A stretch of 64,000 nucleotides of DNA, taken from assembly GCA_964404895.1 (NCBI GenBank), contig CAYOLV010000001.1:1116001-1180000 (forward strand), written 5' to 3'. This DNA is from JBGSUZ01 sp964404895. GTDB lineage: Bacteria; Bacillota; Clostridia; Peptostreptococcales; Acidaminobacteraceae. Position 1 is the first letter of the stretch. Each line of letters begins with the position of its first letter. Both the position numbers and the translations under genes were made by a program. Under the pieces are notes generated by a model, which did no database searches, was not told the DNA's origin, and was given only the letters and a program-made list of their open reading frames with translations. Shown piece after piece: positions 50,357 through 58,365 of the stretch.

Positions 50357-51154
50357 ATGGGTGAATGCATCGTTATAACGTCTGGTAAGGGCGGTGTTGG
50401 TAAAACGACTACTACAGCTAATATTGGAGCTGGACTTGCAATGCAGGGGAAAAAAGTCGTTGTTATTGACGCAGATATCGGTCTTAGAAATTTAGACGTT
50501 GTACTTGGATTAGAAAATAGAATCGTCTTTGACCTTGTAGATGTTGTCTCTGAAAAATGTAGAGCAAGACAAGCCTTAATTAAAGACAAACGTTTTGACG
50601 GGTTGTTCCTATTGCCTTCTGCACAAACTAAAGACAAGGACTCTGTCAATCAAGATCAAATGATTAAACTTTGTACAGAACTTAAAGAAGAGTTTGACTA
50701 TGTTATTGTAGACTGTCCAGCAGGCATTGAGCAAGGCTTCAAGAATGCGATTGCCGGAGCTGACCGTGCCATTGTTGTGACTACGCCTGAAGTTTCTGCT
50801 GTCAGAGATGCGGACAGAATTATCGGGCTTTTGGAAGCAGCAGATTTAAGAAATCCAAAATTGATCATCAATAGACTTCGCGTAGATATGGTAAAGCGTG
50901 GAGACATGATGAACATTGAAGATATTACAGATATTTTAGCAATCGATTTGATTGGTGTTGTGCCAGATGATGAAGAAATTGTTATCAGCACAAACCGAGG
51001 CGAACCTGCAGCTGGGAATCAAGACTCAATCTGTGGTCAAGCTTATAGAAATATTACGAAGAGAATTATGGGTGAACAAGTACCTTATCTTGAATTAGAT
51101 GTTCAAGAAGGGTTATTTAGTAAGCTGTTTAAGATCTTTAGTTTTGGTAAGTAA
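50357..51154 (+). CDS. minD: Septum site-determining protein MinD
   Basis: A membrane-cycling ATPase that carries MinC; 265 aa. The deviant Walker A is SGKGGVGKTTTTANIG, with DADIGLRNLDVVLGLENR, IVDCPAGIEQGFKNA and TPEVSAVRDADRIIGLL. The C-terminus (GLFSKLFKIFSFGK) is the amphipathic membrane-targeting helix. The 50283-50356 gap holds a small GC-rich stretch and the GGGAGGG ribosome binding site. Confidence 0.97.
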   Translation: MGECIVITSGKGGVGKTTTTANIGAGLAMQGKKVVVIDADIGLRNLDVVLGLENRIVFDLVDVVSEKCRARQALIKDKRFDGLFLLPSAQTKDKDSVNQDQMIKLCTELKEEFDYVIVDCPAGIEQGFKNAIAGADRAIVVTTPEVSAVRDADRIIGLLEAADLRNPKLIINRLRVDMVKRGDMMNIEDITDILAIDLIGVVPDDEEIVISTNRGEPAAGNQDSICGQAYRNITKRIMGEQVPYLELDVQEGLFSKLFKIFSFGK

Positions 51155-51164
51155 GGAGGAGCTT

Positions 51165-51434
51165 ATGTTTGATTTGTTTAAATTCCTGGGCAAGAGCAAT
51201 TCCAGTAAGGATGTAGCTAAAGACAGACTTAAGCTTGTTCTTGTTCATGATCGATCTAACTGTTCCCCGGAGCTATTAGAGATGGTCAAGGGAGACTTGC
51301 TAGATGCACTTTCGGGCTATATAGAGATTGATGAAATCGGTCTCGAAATCAAAATCACTCGTTCCTACGAGGGAACTGACGGGAGACCTGCCTTAGTGGC
51401 AAGCATTCCAATCAAAAATATGAAGCGTGCATAA
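51165..51434 (+). CDS. minE: Cell division topological specificity factor MinE
   Basis: Stimulates MinD and drives pole-to-pole oscillation; 89 aa. An N-terminal amphipathic stretch (FDLFKFLGK) is followed by the anti-MinCD and dimerisation region (DRLKLVLVHDRSNCSPELLE, LSGYIEIDEIGLEIKI). The frame extends back to 51099 inside minD, but ATG 51165 after AAGGAGGAGC is the true start. Having MinE rather than only DivIVA points to an oscillating Min system. Confidence 0.95.
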   Translation: MFDLFKFLGKSNSSKDVAKDRLKLVLVHDRSNCSPELLEMVKGDLLDALSGYIEIDEIGLEIKITRSYEGTDGRPALVASIPIKNMKRA

Positions 51435-51436
51435 TG

Positions 51437-51465
51437 GAGTCCCCCTCTTGCAGGGGGTCTTTTTG
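51437..51465 (+). terminator. Rho-independent terminator after minE
   Basis: CCCCCT-CTTGC-AGGGGG is followed by TCTTTTTGG. Confidence 0.8.
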
Positions 51466-51488
51466 GTGCCAGTCGCAAAGCGAATGGT
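51466..51488 (+). repeat. Intergenic hairpin element
   Basis: GCCA-gt-CGC-aaa-GCG-aa-TGGT matches the reverse complement of the hairpin at 15534-15554 (same CGC/GCG stem, GCGAATGGT end). A related stretch with GGCGAATGGTCTACC lies at 4638-4667. This looks like a dispersed repeat rather than a gene-specific signal. Confidence 0.5.
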
Positions 51489-51536
51489 CTGTTGAAGGGT
51501 TCAATACCTTGAGACATAATTTTCTGAGGTGATATC

Positions 51537-52649
51537 GTGTTCAATAGAAGTATGTTAAAAAACTTAGATTTTGGATTACTCATTTTAGTATTCTGTTTAT
51601 TTATCCTTGGCGTAACCATTATCGCCAGTGCCACAGGCGTTGCTGAAACGGGATTGAATCGCCGAGTCATCATTCAAGTACTCGGGTTTATCATCGGTGG
51701 CGGATTAGGTTTCCTACTCCTCATGGTTGATTATCGAACCATGGCAGAACTCTATAAGGTTGTCTATGTCATCTCACTTTTAGTGATGTTAACGGTCTAT
51801 GTTCCAGGACTTGGTGTCAATCAAATGGGTGCTCGAAGCTGGATCGATTTAAAAATTATGTATTTCCAGCCCGCTGAAATAGCGAAACTTGGATTTATCA
51901 TTTGCTTTGCTAAATATTTAGAAAACCAAAAAGGAAAAATCAGCAACATATTCGATTTGCTAAAAATAGGCGCGTTTATAACGCCTTTCTTATTGATACT
52001 CCTTAAGCAACCTGACCTTGGAACAGCATTGGTATTCTTATTTATCGCTTGCGGCATGGTTTATGTAGCCGGTGTGGACAGAAAGTTGATCTTAGGCGTA
52101 ATAATTGTCACTATATTAGCAATGCCTGTTTCATATAAATTTATGGAACCTCATCAAAGAGAGCGTATTGATGCCTTTCTAAATCCCAATGACCCAAAAC
52201 TTCAAGGAAATTATCAAGTCATGCAATCCAAAATAACAATTGGATCAGGGCAATTGACTGGTCGTGGACTTTTTAAAGGGGTCTATCATAAGTCGGACTA
52301 TTTGCCAATTAAAGAATCAGATTTTATTTTTTCTGTATTGGGAGAAGAAACGGGCTTCATCGGCGGCAGCATAACGATTTTCTTGTATTTTTTATTTTTA
52401 ACAAAACTGAACAATGTGGCTATTCGAGCGAAAGATGAAATTGGTTCTTTGATTGCTGTGGGTGTCACGTTTATGTTTGCGTTTCAAATCATTGAAAATA
52501 TTGGTATGACCATAGGCTTAATGCCTGTTACAGGGGTTACCTTACCATTTTTAAGTTACGGTGGATCTTCTATTATGATATCGGTCATGGCAGTAGGTCT
52601 TGCAATGAATGTCCATATTCGTCGGAAACGAACGAGTTACAATGTGTAA
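51537..52649 (+). CDS. rodA: RodA/FtsW-family peptidoglycan glycosyltransferase
   Basis: A SEDS protein polymerising glycan strands with PBP2; 370 aa with about ten helices. Features are DFGLLILVFCLFILGVTII, LGVNQMGARSWIDLKIMYFQ then PAEIAKLGFI, LKQPDLGTALVFLFIACGM, the KESDFIFSVLGEETGFIGG block and the final LPFLSYGGSSIMISVMAVGL. The neighbourhood (mre, PBP2, min) favours RodA over FtsW. GTG start behind CTGAGGTGAT. Confidence 0.93.
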   Translation: MFNRSMLKNLDFGLLILVFCLFILGVTIIASATGVAETGLNRRVIIQVLGFIIGGGLGFLLLMVDYRTMAELYKVVYVISLLVMLTVYVPGLGVNQMGARSWIDLKIMYFQPAEIAKLGFIICFAKYLENQKGKISNIFDLLKIGAFITPFLLILLKQPDLGTALVFLFIACGMVYVAGVDRKLILGVIIVTILAMPVSYKFMEPHQRERIDAFLNPNDPKLQGNYQVMQSKITIGSGQLTGRGLFKGVYHKSDYLPIKESDFIFSVLGEETGFIGGSITIFLYFLFLTKLNNVAIRAKDEIGSLIAVGVTFMFAFQIIENIGMTIGLMPVTGVTLPFLSYGGSSIMISVMAVGLAMNVHIRRKRTSYNV

Positions 52650-52714
52650 ACTGTAGGCTGTAATATTTTATATGTTGTCAGTCCGCTATAATATTTAGAA
52701 GGTTGGAGGAAATA

Positions 52715-54544
52715 ATGATCAATAGATTAGAATCACTCTTGTATCAAGTAGAAAAACCAGCAAGATACATTGGTGAAGAAATGAACATGTGCAAAAAAGA
52801 AATTACATCAGACTTGGTAAGATACGGATTTGCATTTCCCGATGTTTATGAAGTAGGTATGTCCCATTTAGGAATGCACATTCTTTATCAATTAAAAAAT
52901 GCGCAAGAAGACTTGTACTGCGAGCGTGTTTTTGCACCATGGCCAGATATGGAAGCCTTAATGAGAGCCAATGGTCTTCCTTTGCACACCCTTGAAACAT
53001 TTTCTCCAGTCAAAGATTTAGATTTTTTAGGTTTCACACTTCAATATGAACTTTCGTATACAAATATTCTCAATATGCTTGACCTTGGAGGTATTCCTCT
53101 GCTGTCAAAAGATCGTACAGCAGAAGATCCATTAATTCTAGCAGGGGGGCCTTGTGCGTATAACCCTGAACCTTTAGCCGATTTTGTCGATTTGTTTATT
53201 ATTGGTGAAGGAGAAGAAGTCAACTTGGAAGTCATGAGACTCTTCAAACAATATGGGAAAGGCAAAAAAGCAGAGTTCTTGAAAGCTGTTACAGCGATTA
53301 AAGGGGTTTACGTGCCTGCATTGTATGAAGTTTCTTATAAAGAAGACGGCACGATTGCTAATTTTGCACCTATAGAAGCGGGCATTCCAAACAGCATTCA
53401 CAAGAGAATTCTTCCTGTGTTCAATGAAGCCTTCTTCCCTGAAAATTTCCTGGTTCCGAATATTGACACGGTTCATGACCGTGCCATGATTGAAATTTTC
53501 AGAGGCTGCACAAGAGGTTGCAGATTCTGTCAAGCTGGAATGCTGTACAGACCAATTCGCGAAAGATCTGTAGACAATATTATGGACATTGTAGAAGGCG
53601 TTGTGAAGAAAACTGGCTTTGAAGAGATTTCATTAGCTTCTCTCAGTACACTCGACTATTCTCAAATTGAAGAATTGGTGCATAGACTTGTAGAAAAATA
53701 CGAAGACCAAAAGATAGGTATTTCTTTACCTTCATTGAGATTAGACTCATTCTCAATCGACATTTTGACAGAAATTCAAAAAATTAAGAAAACCGGGCTC
53801 ACATTTGCGCCTGAAGCAGGAACGCAAAGACTGAGAGACGTTATCAATAAAGGTGTTACTGAGGAAAATCTGACTGAAACCATGGAACAAGTATTCTCAC
53901 TTGGGTGGAACAAAGTCAAACTTTACTTCATGATGGGGCTGCCAACAGAGACGGTTGAAGACCTTGACGGCATTAACGAACTTGCTGAAAAGGTTTGTTA
54001 TTTGCATAAAATCACACCACGTGAGCAAAGAATGGACGGTCTTACTGTAACGGTTTCCGCCTCTTGCTTTGTGCCTAAACCCTTTACACCATTCCAATGG
54101 TATCCTCAAAATACCATGGCAGAGTTTGAAGAAAAACAGAAGCACTTGAAGCTCACAATACGCAATAAGAAAATTAAATTCAACTACCATGAAGCTAAAT
54201 CAAGTGTCATAGAAGCTGTCTTTGCAAGAGGAGACAGACGAGTAGGTAAAGCCCTTTTAGCAGCTTGGGAACAGGGTTGTAAGTTTGATGGCTGGATGGA
54301 GTACTTCGACTTTGATAAATGGATGAATGCTTTTGAAACTACTGGAGTTTCAGTAGATTTCTATGCACACCGTCAAAGAAGTTATGATGAAATTCTCCCT
54401 TGGGACCATATCGATTGTGGCGTGACCAAAGAATTCCTTATTCGTGAAAATGAAGAAGCTATTGCAGGCAAGACCACACACGACTGCAGACAAGGCTGTA
54501 CAGCTTGTGGCATTAACACGGGTGTTATAGGAGGACTTTGCTAA
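52715..54544 (+). CDS. B12-binding-like radical SAM protein (TIGR03960 family)
   Basis: A 609-aa protein. The N-terminal B12-binding-like Rossmann region (~30-180) has FAFPDVYEVGMSHLGMHILY and LILAGGPCAYNPEPLADFVD. The radical SAM core has IEIFRGCTRGCRFCQAGMLY, with Cys-x3-Cys-x2-Cys for the [4Fe-4S] cluster. It continues with TFAPEAGTQRLRDVINKGV and KLYFMMGLPTET. The C-terminus carries CRQGCTACGIN, a second Cys cluster. The reaction is unknown; the family always travels with the next gene. ATG 52715 follows TTGGAGG. Confidence 0.9.
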   Translation: MINRLESLLYQVEKPARYIGEEMNMCKKEITSDLVRYGFAFPDVYEVGMSHLGMHILYQLKNAQEDLYCERVFAPWPDMEALMRANGLPLHTLETFSPVKDLDFLGFTLQYELSYTNILNMLDLGGIPLLSKDRTAEDPLILAGGPCAYNPEPLADFVDLFIIGEGEEVNLEVMRLFKQYGKGKKAEFLKAVTAIKGVYVPALYEVSYKEDGTIANFAPIEAGIPNSIHKRILPVFNEAFFPENFLVPNIDTVHDRAMIEIFRGCTRGCRFCQAGMLYRPIRERSVDNIMDIVEGVVKKTGFEEISLASLSTLDYSQIEELVHRLVEKYEDQKIGISLPSLRLDSFSIDILTEIQKIKKTGLTFAPEAGTQRLRDVINKGVTEENLTETMEQVFSLGWNKVKLYFMMGLPTETVEDLDGINELAEKVCYLHKITPREQRMDGLTVTVSASCFVPKPFTPFQWYPQNTMAEFEEKQKHLKLTIRNKKIKFNYHEAKSSVIEAVFARGDRRVGKALLAAWEQGCKFDGWMEYFDFDKWMNAFETTGVSVDFYAHRQRSYDEILPWDHIDCGVTKEFLIRENEEAIAGKTTHDCRQGCTACGINTGVIGGLC

Positions 54545-55240
54545 ATGATACTCAGAATACAATATAGAAAAAATGGCATGATGAAATTCTTATCACACTT
54601 AGATATGGTGAGATTGGTCGAAAGAAGCATGAGACGGGCTGAGATGCCTCTTAAATTCAGCCAGGGTTATAATCCTCACCCGAAAATCGCCTTCGCCGCA
54701 CCTTTATCGGTAGGGCTGACTTCGGATTACGAAATCGTAGACATCGAGTTGACAGAAGCAATTGATCTTGAAGCTTTTAAAGCAAAGTTTTTAGCGGCTT
54801 TCCCAGCAGGCATTCAAATGGTAAGATGCACCCTGCTCGAGCAATCTAAGTCCCTTATGAGTATGGTCAGCGATTGTGCTTATGCCGTGAAAGTTATGGG
54901 CGATTCTGAGACCCTCTCCAAATTCGCAAAAATTTCGGAGTGTTTATTAGATCAAGATGAACTCGTCGTCATTAAAAAGAACAAAGAGAAGCGAAAAGCA
55001 GATAAGGAAATTAATATCAGACCCTTGATTAAAGAATTTGCTGTTCTTGACCTTAACGCAGAAGAAGTCGTTCTTAGAATGAAGCTGGCTTCAGGGTCTG
55101 TGGGCAACTTAAAACCAGAAACCGTGGTAGCTCAAATTGCAAAAATGGGCGAATTAGAAATTAAGCCAGAAAATCTTAGAATTCACAGGGTGATGCTCTT
55201 TGGAGATGAAGGTAAAACTGAGCTTTATGTCCTTGCTTAA
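54545..55240 (+). CDS. Radical SAM-associated protein, DUF2344/TIGR03936 family
   Basis: A 231-aa protein with RIQYRKNGMMKFLSHLDMVR, LVERSMRRAEMPLKFSQGYN and PHPKIAFAAPLSVGLTSDYE typical of the family. It starts at the base after the upstream radical SAM stop, so the two are translationally coupled and probably work as one enzyme. In many relatives the two are fused. The substrate is unknown; the position before rng and rplU hints at RNA or ribosome modification, which is inference. Confidence 0.9.
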   Translation: MILRIQYRKNGMMKFLSHLDMVRLVERSMRRAEMPLKFSQGYNPHPKIAFAAPLSVGLTSDYEIVDIELTEAIDLEAFKAKFLAAFPAGIQMVRCTLLEQSKSLMSMVSDCAYAVKVMGDSETLSKFAKISECLLDQDELVVIKKNKEKRKADKEINIRPLIKEFAVLDLNAEEVVLRMKLASGSVGNLKPETVVAQIAKMGELEIKPENLRIHRVMLFGDEGKTELYVLA

Positions 55241-55319
55241 TTTTAGACAGTGTCTGTAAGGTTATAGCTAAGTTTAAAATTCTCAGTGCGTATATAAAAG
55301 ACGAAAGGAGATGGGTATA

Positions 55320-56801
55320 GTGAATCAAATCTATATAGATGGCTGCTTTTCCCTTAATCGGGCTGCGGTTGTTGAAGATGGCGATTTAGCCCATCTTTAT
55401 TTTGAAAAAATGAACGAAGAAATCCAAGAAGGTAATGTCTACTTGGGTCGAGTCAGTCAAATTATTCCGGGTATGAATGCGGCTTTTATTGATATTGGGA
55501 AAAAGGAAAACGCCTACTTACATTTTCGTGATTCAGTTCCATGGTCAGCAAATGGTGTGAGTTGGTCAGAAAAGAGCAATTCTATTGGGAAGCATATTAA
55601 ATGTGGCATGGAAATTTTTGTGCAGATTATAGGCGATGCCAGTCAGTACAAAGGTTGTAAGGTTACTATGAAATTGGCTCTTCCAGGAAAGTATATTGTC
55701 CTCATGCCACTTTCTACCCAGCGCTCCGTTTCAAGAAAGATTGAAGACGGCAAGGTGGCAAAGTTGCTGCAAAAGAAAATACAGCAGATTGTACCGCCAG
55801 AAGTGGGCTATATCATTCGAACGGAAGCAGTTGGAGCTTCGGAAGAAGAATTTGAAGAAGAAGTACGCAGCCTCTGGAGTAGATGGCAAACCTTGTTTAA
55901 TCAGCGTATAACCACAAAGGTTCCTAAGCTTTTGACAAAGACGGCAAGTACCATTCAAAGAGCCATATTGGATCATTTGAATGAGCAAACTGAGTTTGTC
56001 AAAATTAACACACAGGAAATGTACGAAAATATAGAAGCTTTTCTCAAAAATAATGGCTTGGAGCATCTGGTCAGTAAACTAATTTTGATTAAAAATCCTT
56101 TGCTGTTTGATCACGAAGGGCTAGACCGCCCAATTAAACAATTAACTCAAAGAGAAGTAGCGCTTCCAAAGGGTGGATTTTTGATTATAGATGAAACAGA
56201 AGCTTTGACCATGATTGATGTCAACAGCGGGAAGAGCAAAGTGGGCTATAATCAAAGAGAATTGGCCTTGGCGACGAATTTAGAAGCCGCTATTGAATCT
56301 GCCAAACAGATTAAACTGCGAAACTTTGGTGGCATTATTTTGATTGACTTTATAGATATGGATCATCCATCGGACAGACAAGAGGTCTTGAAAGTCTTCA
56401 AAGAGCAAGCTTTTAAGGACAGAGTAGGCATCAATGTAATGGGCTTTACCGCATTAGGTATTCTGGAAATGACCAGAAAAAAGGCGGGGAAGCGGGTTTC
56501 AGATTTCTACAACGGGCAATGTCACTGCTGTATGGGATTGACAGACGAGTCTCATGAACGTCAGTTAGACGATCTGTTAAAAGATATCTGGAAAAAATAC
56601 AAGCATAATCCTGCAGATTTGATGCAATATCAAATAGATCAGCATTTATTTGCTTTTATGGAGCCACTAATGCCACAAGTTGAAGAGTGGCTCGATGGCG
56701 TCACCAGTGATATAGAATTCGAGCAGCAGCCTTATTTACACGGTGGTTTTAAAATGACCAATATGGGCAAAAGAAAAGAATTTGCAAGTAAAGATGCTTG
56801 A
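55320..56801 (+). CDS. rng: Ribonuclease G/E family endoribonuclease
   Basis: Cleaves single-stranded RNA in rRNA maturation and mRNA decay; ~493 aa. The S1 domain is at ~35-120 (VYLGRVSQIIPGMNAAFIDI). The catalytic region has KGGFLIIDETEALTMIDVNS and FGGIILIDFIDMD with the metal-binding Asp residues. A zinc-link-like CHCCMG is present. The first ATG (55311) directly abuts AAAGGAG, so GTG 55320, 8 bases further on, is the more likely start. Confidence 0.93.
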   Translation: MNQIYIDGCFSLNRAAVVEDGDLAHLYFEKMNEEIQEGNVYLGRVSQIIPGMNAAFIDIGKKENAYLHFRDSVPWSANGVSWSEKSNSIGKHIKCGMEIFVQIIGDASQYKGCKVTMKLALPGKYIVLMPLSTQRSVSRKIEDGKVAKLLQKKIQQIVPPEVGYIIRTEAVGASEEEFEEEVRSLWSRWQTLFNQRITTKVPKLLTKTASTIQRAILDHLNEQTEFVKINTQEMYENIEAFLKNNGLEHLVSKLILIKNPLLFDHEGLDRPIKQLTQREVALPKGGFLIIDETEALTMIDVNSGKSKVGYNQRELALATNLEAAIESAKQIKLRNFGGIILIDFIDMDHPSDRQEVLKVFKEQAFKDRVGINVMGFTALGILEMTRKKAGKRVSDFYNGQCHCCMGLTDESHERQLDDLLKDIWKKYKHNPADLMQYQIDQHLFAFMEPLMPQVEEWLDGVTSDIEFEQQPYLHGGFKMTNMGKRKEFASKDA

Positions 56802-56826
56802 CACGGCCATAGGCCTGTGATATCAT
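56798..56826 (+). promoter_or_regulatory. Promoter of the rplU operon
   Basis: TTGACA (56798-56803), 17 bp, TATCAT (56821-56826), directly after the rng stop. Confidence 0.85.
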
Positions 56827-56832
56827 GAATTG

Positions 56833-56935
56833 TCGGTTACCGCACGAAAAGGGTTCCTAAATTTGTTATGCTTTAATTCTTCGGAGAAAGCTGACAATAC
56901 CTATACTCGGCGAGTCTTATTAAGGAGGTGCATCT
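56833..56935 (+). promoter_or_regulatory. Ribosomal protein L21 leader RNA (putative)
   Basis: A ~100-base leader between promoter and rplU, with the ACCGCACGAAAAGGGTTCC and late CGGCGAGTC stretches I associate with Firmicutes L21 leaders, which are thought to bind L21 for autoregulation. The fold was not computed; position and partial motif are the basis. Confidence 0.6.
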
Positions 56936-57247
56936 ATGTACGCTATTATCGAAACAGGTGGCAAGCAATACAGAGTTCAAGAAGGAGATTCTCTTTTCAT
57001 CGAGAAATTGGATGTTAATGCAGGAGATACTGTTGAATTCAACAAAGTATTGGCTGTGTCTAAAGACGGTTCTTTAAGTTTTGGAAGTCCTGTAGTTGAA
57101 GGCGCAACTGTTAAAGCTTCTGTCGTTGAAAACGGCAAAGGTCCTAAAGTTGTAATTTTCAAATACAAACGTAAAAAGGACTATAGAAAGAAACAAGGCC
57201 ACAGACAACCATACACAAAAGTTAAGATTGAATCAATCAGCTTATAA
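56936..57247 (+). CDS. rplU: Ribosomal protein L21
   Basis: A 103-aa large-subunit protein: YAIIETGGKQYRVQEGDSLF, LDVNAGDTVEFNKVLAVSKD and the basic C-terminus IFKYKRKKDYRKKQGHRQPY. It follows AAGGAGGTG. It is the first gene of rplU-prp-rpmA. Confidence 0.98.
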   Translation: MYAIIETGGKQYRVQEGDSLFIEKLDVNAGDTVEFNKVLAVSKDGSLSFGSPVVEGATVKASVVENGKGPKVVIFKYKRKKDYRKKQGHRQPYTKVKIESISL

Positions 57248-57249
57248 TT

Positions 57250-57597
57250 ATGGTTTCCGTTGTTATTGTTAAAAGGCAAGACAATTTTGTCGCCTTTGAA
57301 TTTGATGGACACGCTGAGTACGATGAGTTAGGAAAAGACATAGTCTGTTCCGCTGTATCGGTACTTGCACAAACCGCCCTCGTTAGTTTAAACGAAGTGG
57401 CTGGTATAGAGGACATCATTTACGAAGTGGATGAAGCCTATGTGTACTGTGAACTCCCTGGTGAGATCGACAATCATCAGAGACATGACGCGAATGTGAT
57501 TTTTAGAAGTCTAATCGTTGGTTTAAACGGTATTATAGAAGCGTATCCGAAACATCTAGAATATATGGTTGAGGAGGTGGAATCTGATGATGATTAA
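57250..57597 (+). CDS. prp: Ribosomal-processing cysteine protease Prp
   Basis: Cleaves the N-terminal extension of ribosomal protein L27; 115 aa. Catalytic His is in FDGHAEYDELGKDIVCSAVS and catalytic Cys in the same block. The next gene encodes an L27 with the target site, so enzyme and substrate are adjacent. ATG is 2 bases after the rplU stop. It overlaps rpmA. Confidence 0.95.
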   Translation: MVSVVIVKRQDNFVAFEFDGHAEYDELGKDIVCSAVSVLAQTALVSLNEVAGIEDIIYEVDEAYVYCELPGEIDNHQRHDANVIFRSLIVGLNGIIEAYPKHLEYMVEEVESDDD

Positions 57598-57868
57598 ATT
57601 TAATTTGCAACTCTTCGCTTCGAAAAAAGGGGTAGGTAGTTCAAAGAACGGTCGTGACTCAGCGTCGAAAAGACTTGGCGTTAAAAGAGCGGACGGTCAA
57701 ATGGTAACTGCTGGTAGTATCCTTGTAAGACAAAGAGGAACAAAAGTTCACCCTGGTAACAATGTTGGTAGGGGTGGAGATGACACTCTTTTCGCGAAAA
57801 CTAGCGGAATTGTTAGATTCGAAAGAAAAGGAAAAGACAAAAAACAAGTTAGTGTTTACGAAGCGTAA
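57590..57868 (+). CDS. rpmA: Ribosomal protein L27 with Prp-cleaved N-terminus
   Basis: A 92-aa precursor. It begins MIKFNLQLFASKKGVG; the Firmicutes-type extension ending in LQLFA is removed before SKKG by Prp to expose the functional N-terminus near the peptidyl-transferase centre. Then GRDSASKRLGVKRADGQ and GSILVRQRGTKVHPGNNVG. ATG 57587 is equally possible. It overlaps the end of prp, behind GAGGAGGTGG. Confidence 0.97.
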   Translation: MIKFNLQLFASKKGVGSSKNGRDSASKRLGVKRADGQMVTAGSILVRQRGTKVHPGNNVGRGGDDTLFAKTSGIVRFERKGKDKKQVSVYEA

Positions 57869-57881
57869 TTCACTTACAATG

Positions 57882-57913
57882 AATGTCCATCCTCTCGTGG
57901 TGGACATTTTTAA
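57882..57913 (+). terminator. Rho-independent terminator after rpmA
   Basis: AATGTCCA(T)CC-TCTCG-TGGTGGACATT is followed by TTTAATTT. Confidence 0.85.
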
Positions 57914-58209
57914 TTTGCGCCCCCCTTATAAGGGCGCAAATTAATGAGCGAGGCTCCGCAGGAGCTGTGCGAATTGGTTTTAATCTTTTGCGCCCCCCTT
58001 ATAAGGGCGCAAATTAATGAGCGAGGCTCCGCAGGAGCTGTGCGAATTGGTTTTAATCTTTTGCGCCCCCCTTATAAGGGCGCAAATTAATGAGCGAGGC
58101 TCCGTAGGAGCTGTGCGAATTGGTTTTAATCTTTTGCGCCCCCCCTTATAAGGGCGCAAATTAATGAGCGAGGCTCCGCAGGAGCTGCGGGATTTGGTTT
58201 TAAATCTTT
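57914..58209 (+). repeat. Four-copy 73-bp tandem hairpin array
   Basis: Units start at the G of TTTGCGC at 57917, 57990, 58063 and 58136, exactly 73 bp apart. Each has hairpin TTTGCGCCC...GGGCGCAAA (loop with CCTTATAAGG) and hairpin GGCTCCGCAGGAGC, followed by TGTGCGAATTGGTTTTAAT. Copies 1-3 are almost identical (one base change, GTAGG for GCAGG, in copy 3). Copy 4 has an extra C and a diverged end. It is not coding and not CRISPR. With the next element it fills the 500-bp gap before obgE. Confidence 0.92.
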
Positions 58210-58250
58210 CCGCCCCGCGCATACAAAGCTACAACCCCATACACACACCC

Positions 58251-58303
58251 GAGAATGACATAGACAATCACCGCAGTCTGCGACGATTCTCTATGTTATT
58301 CTC
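58251..58303 (+). other. Long hairpin upstream of obgE
   Basis: GAGAATGACATAGA (58251-58264) pairs over 14 positions (one G-T) with TCTATGTTATTCTC (58290-58303). A small inner CGCA-GTC-TGCG hairpin tops the structure. No T run follows, so it is not a terminator. It may be a leader RNA element or the last member of the repeat region. Confidence 0.65.
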
Positions 58304-58365
58304 TCATTCTAGAGACACAGAAAAATGTGTACTCCACTTGCAATATTGAAAAGAAGGTGAAACAA

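Noticed and set aside
57914..58209. Possible CRISPR array
   Set aside because: The whole 73-bp unit is repeated with no unique spacers, and no cas genes are present.
57980..58222. 80-codon minus-strand frame with repeated LRPYKGG-type peptides
   Set aside because: It is the translation of the 73-bp tandem hairpin array and has no start signals.
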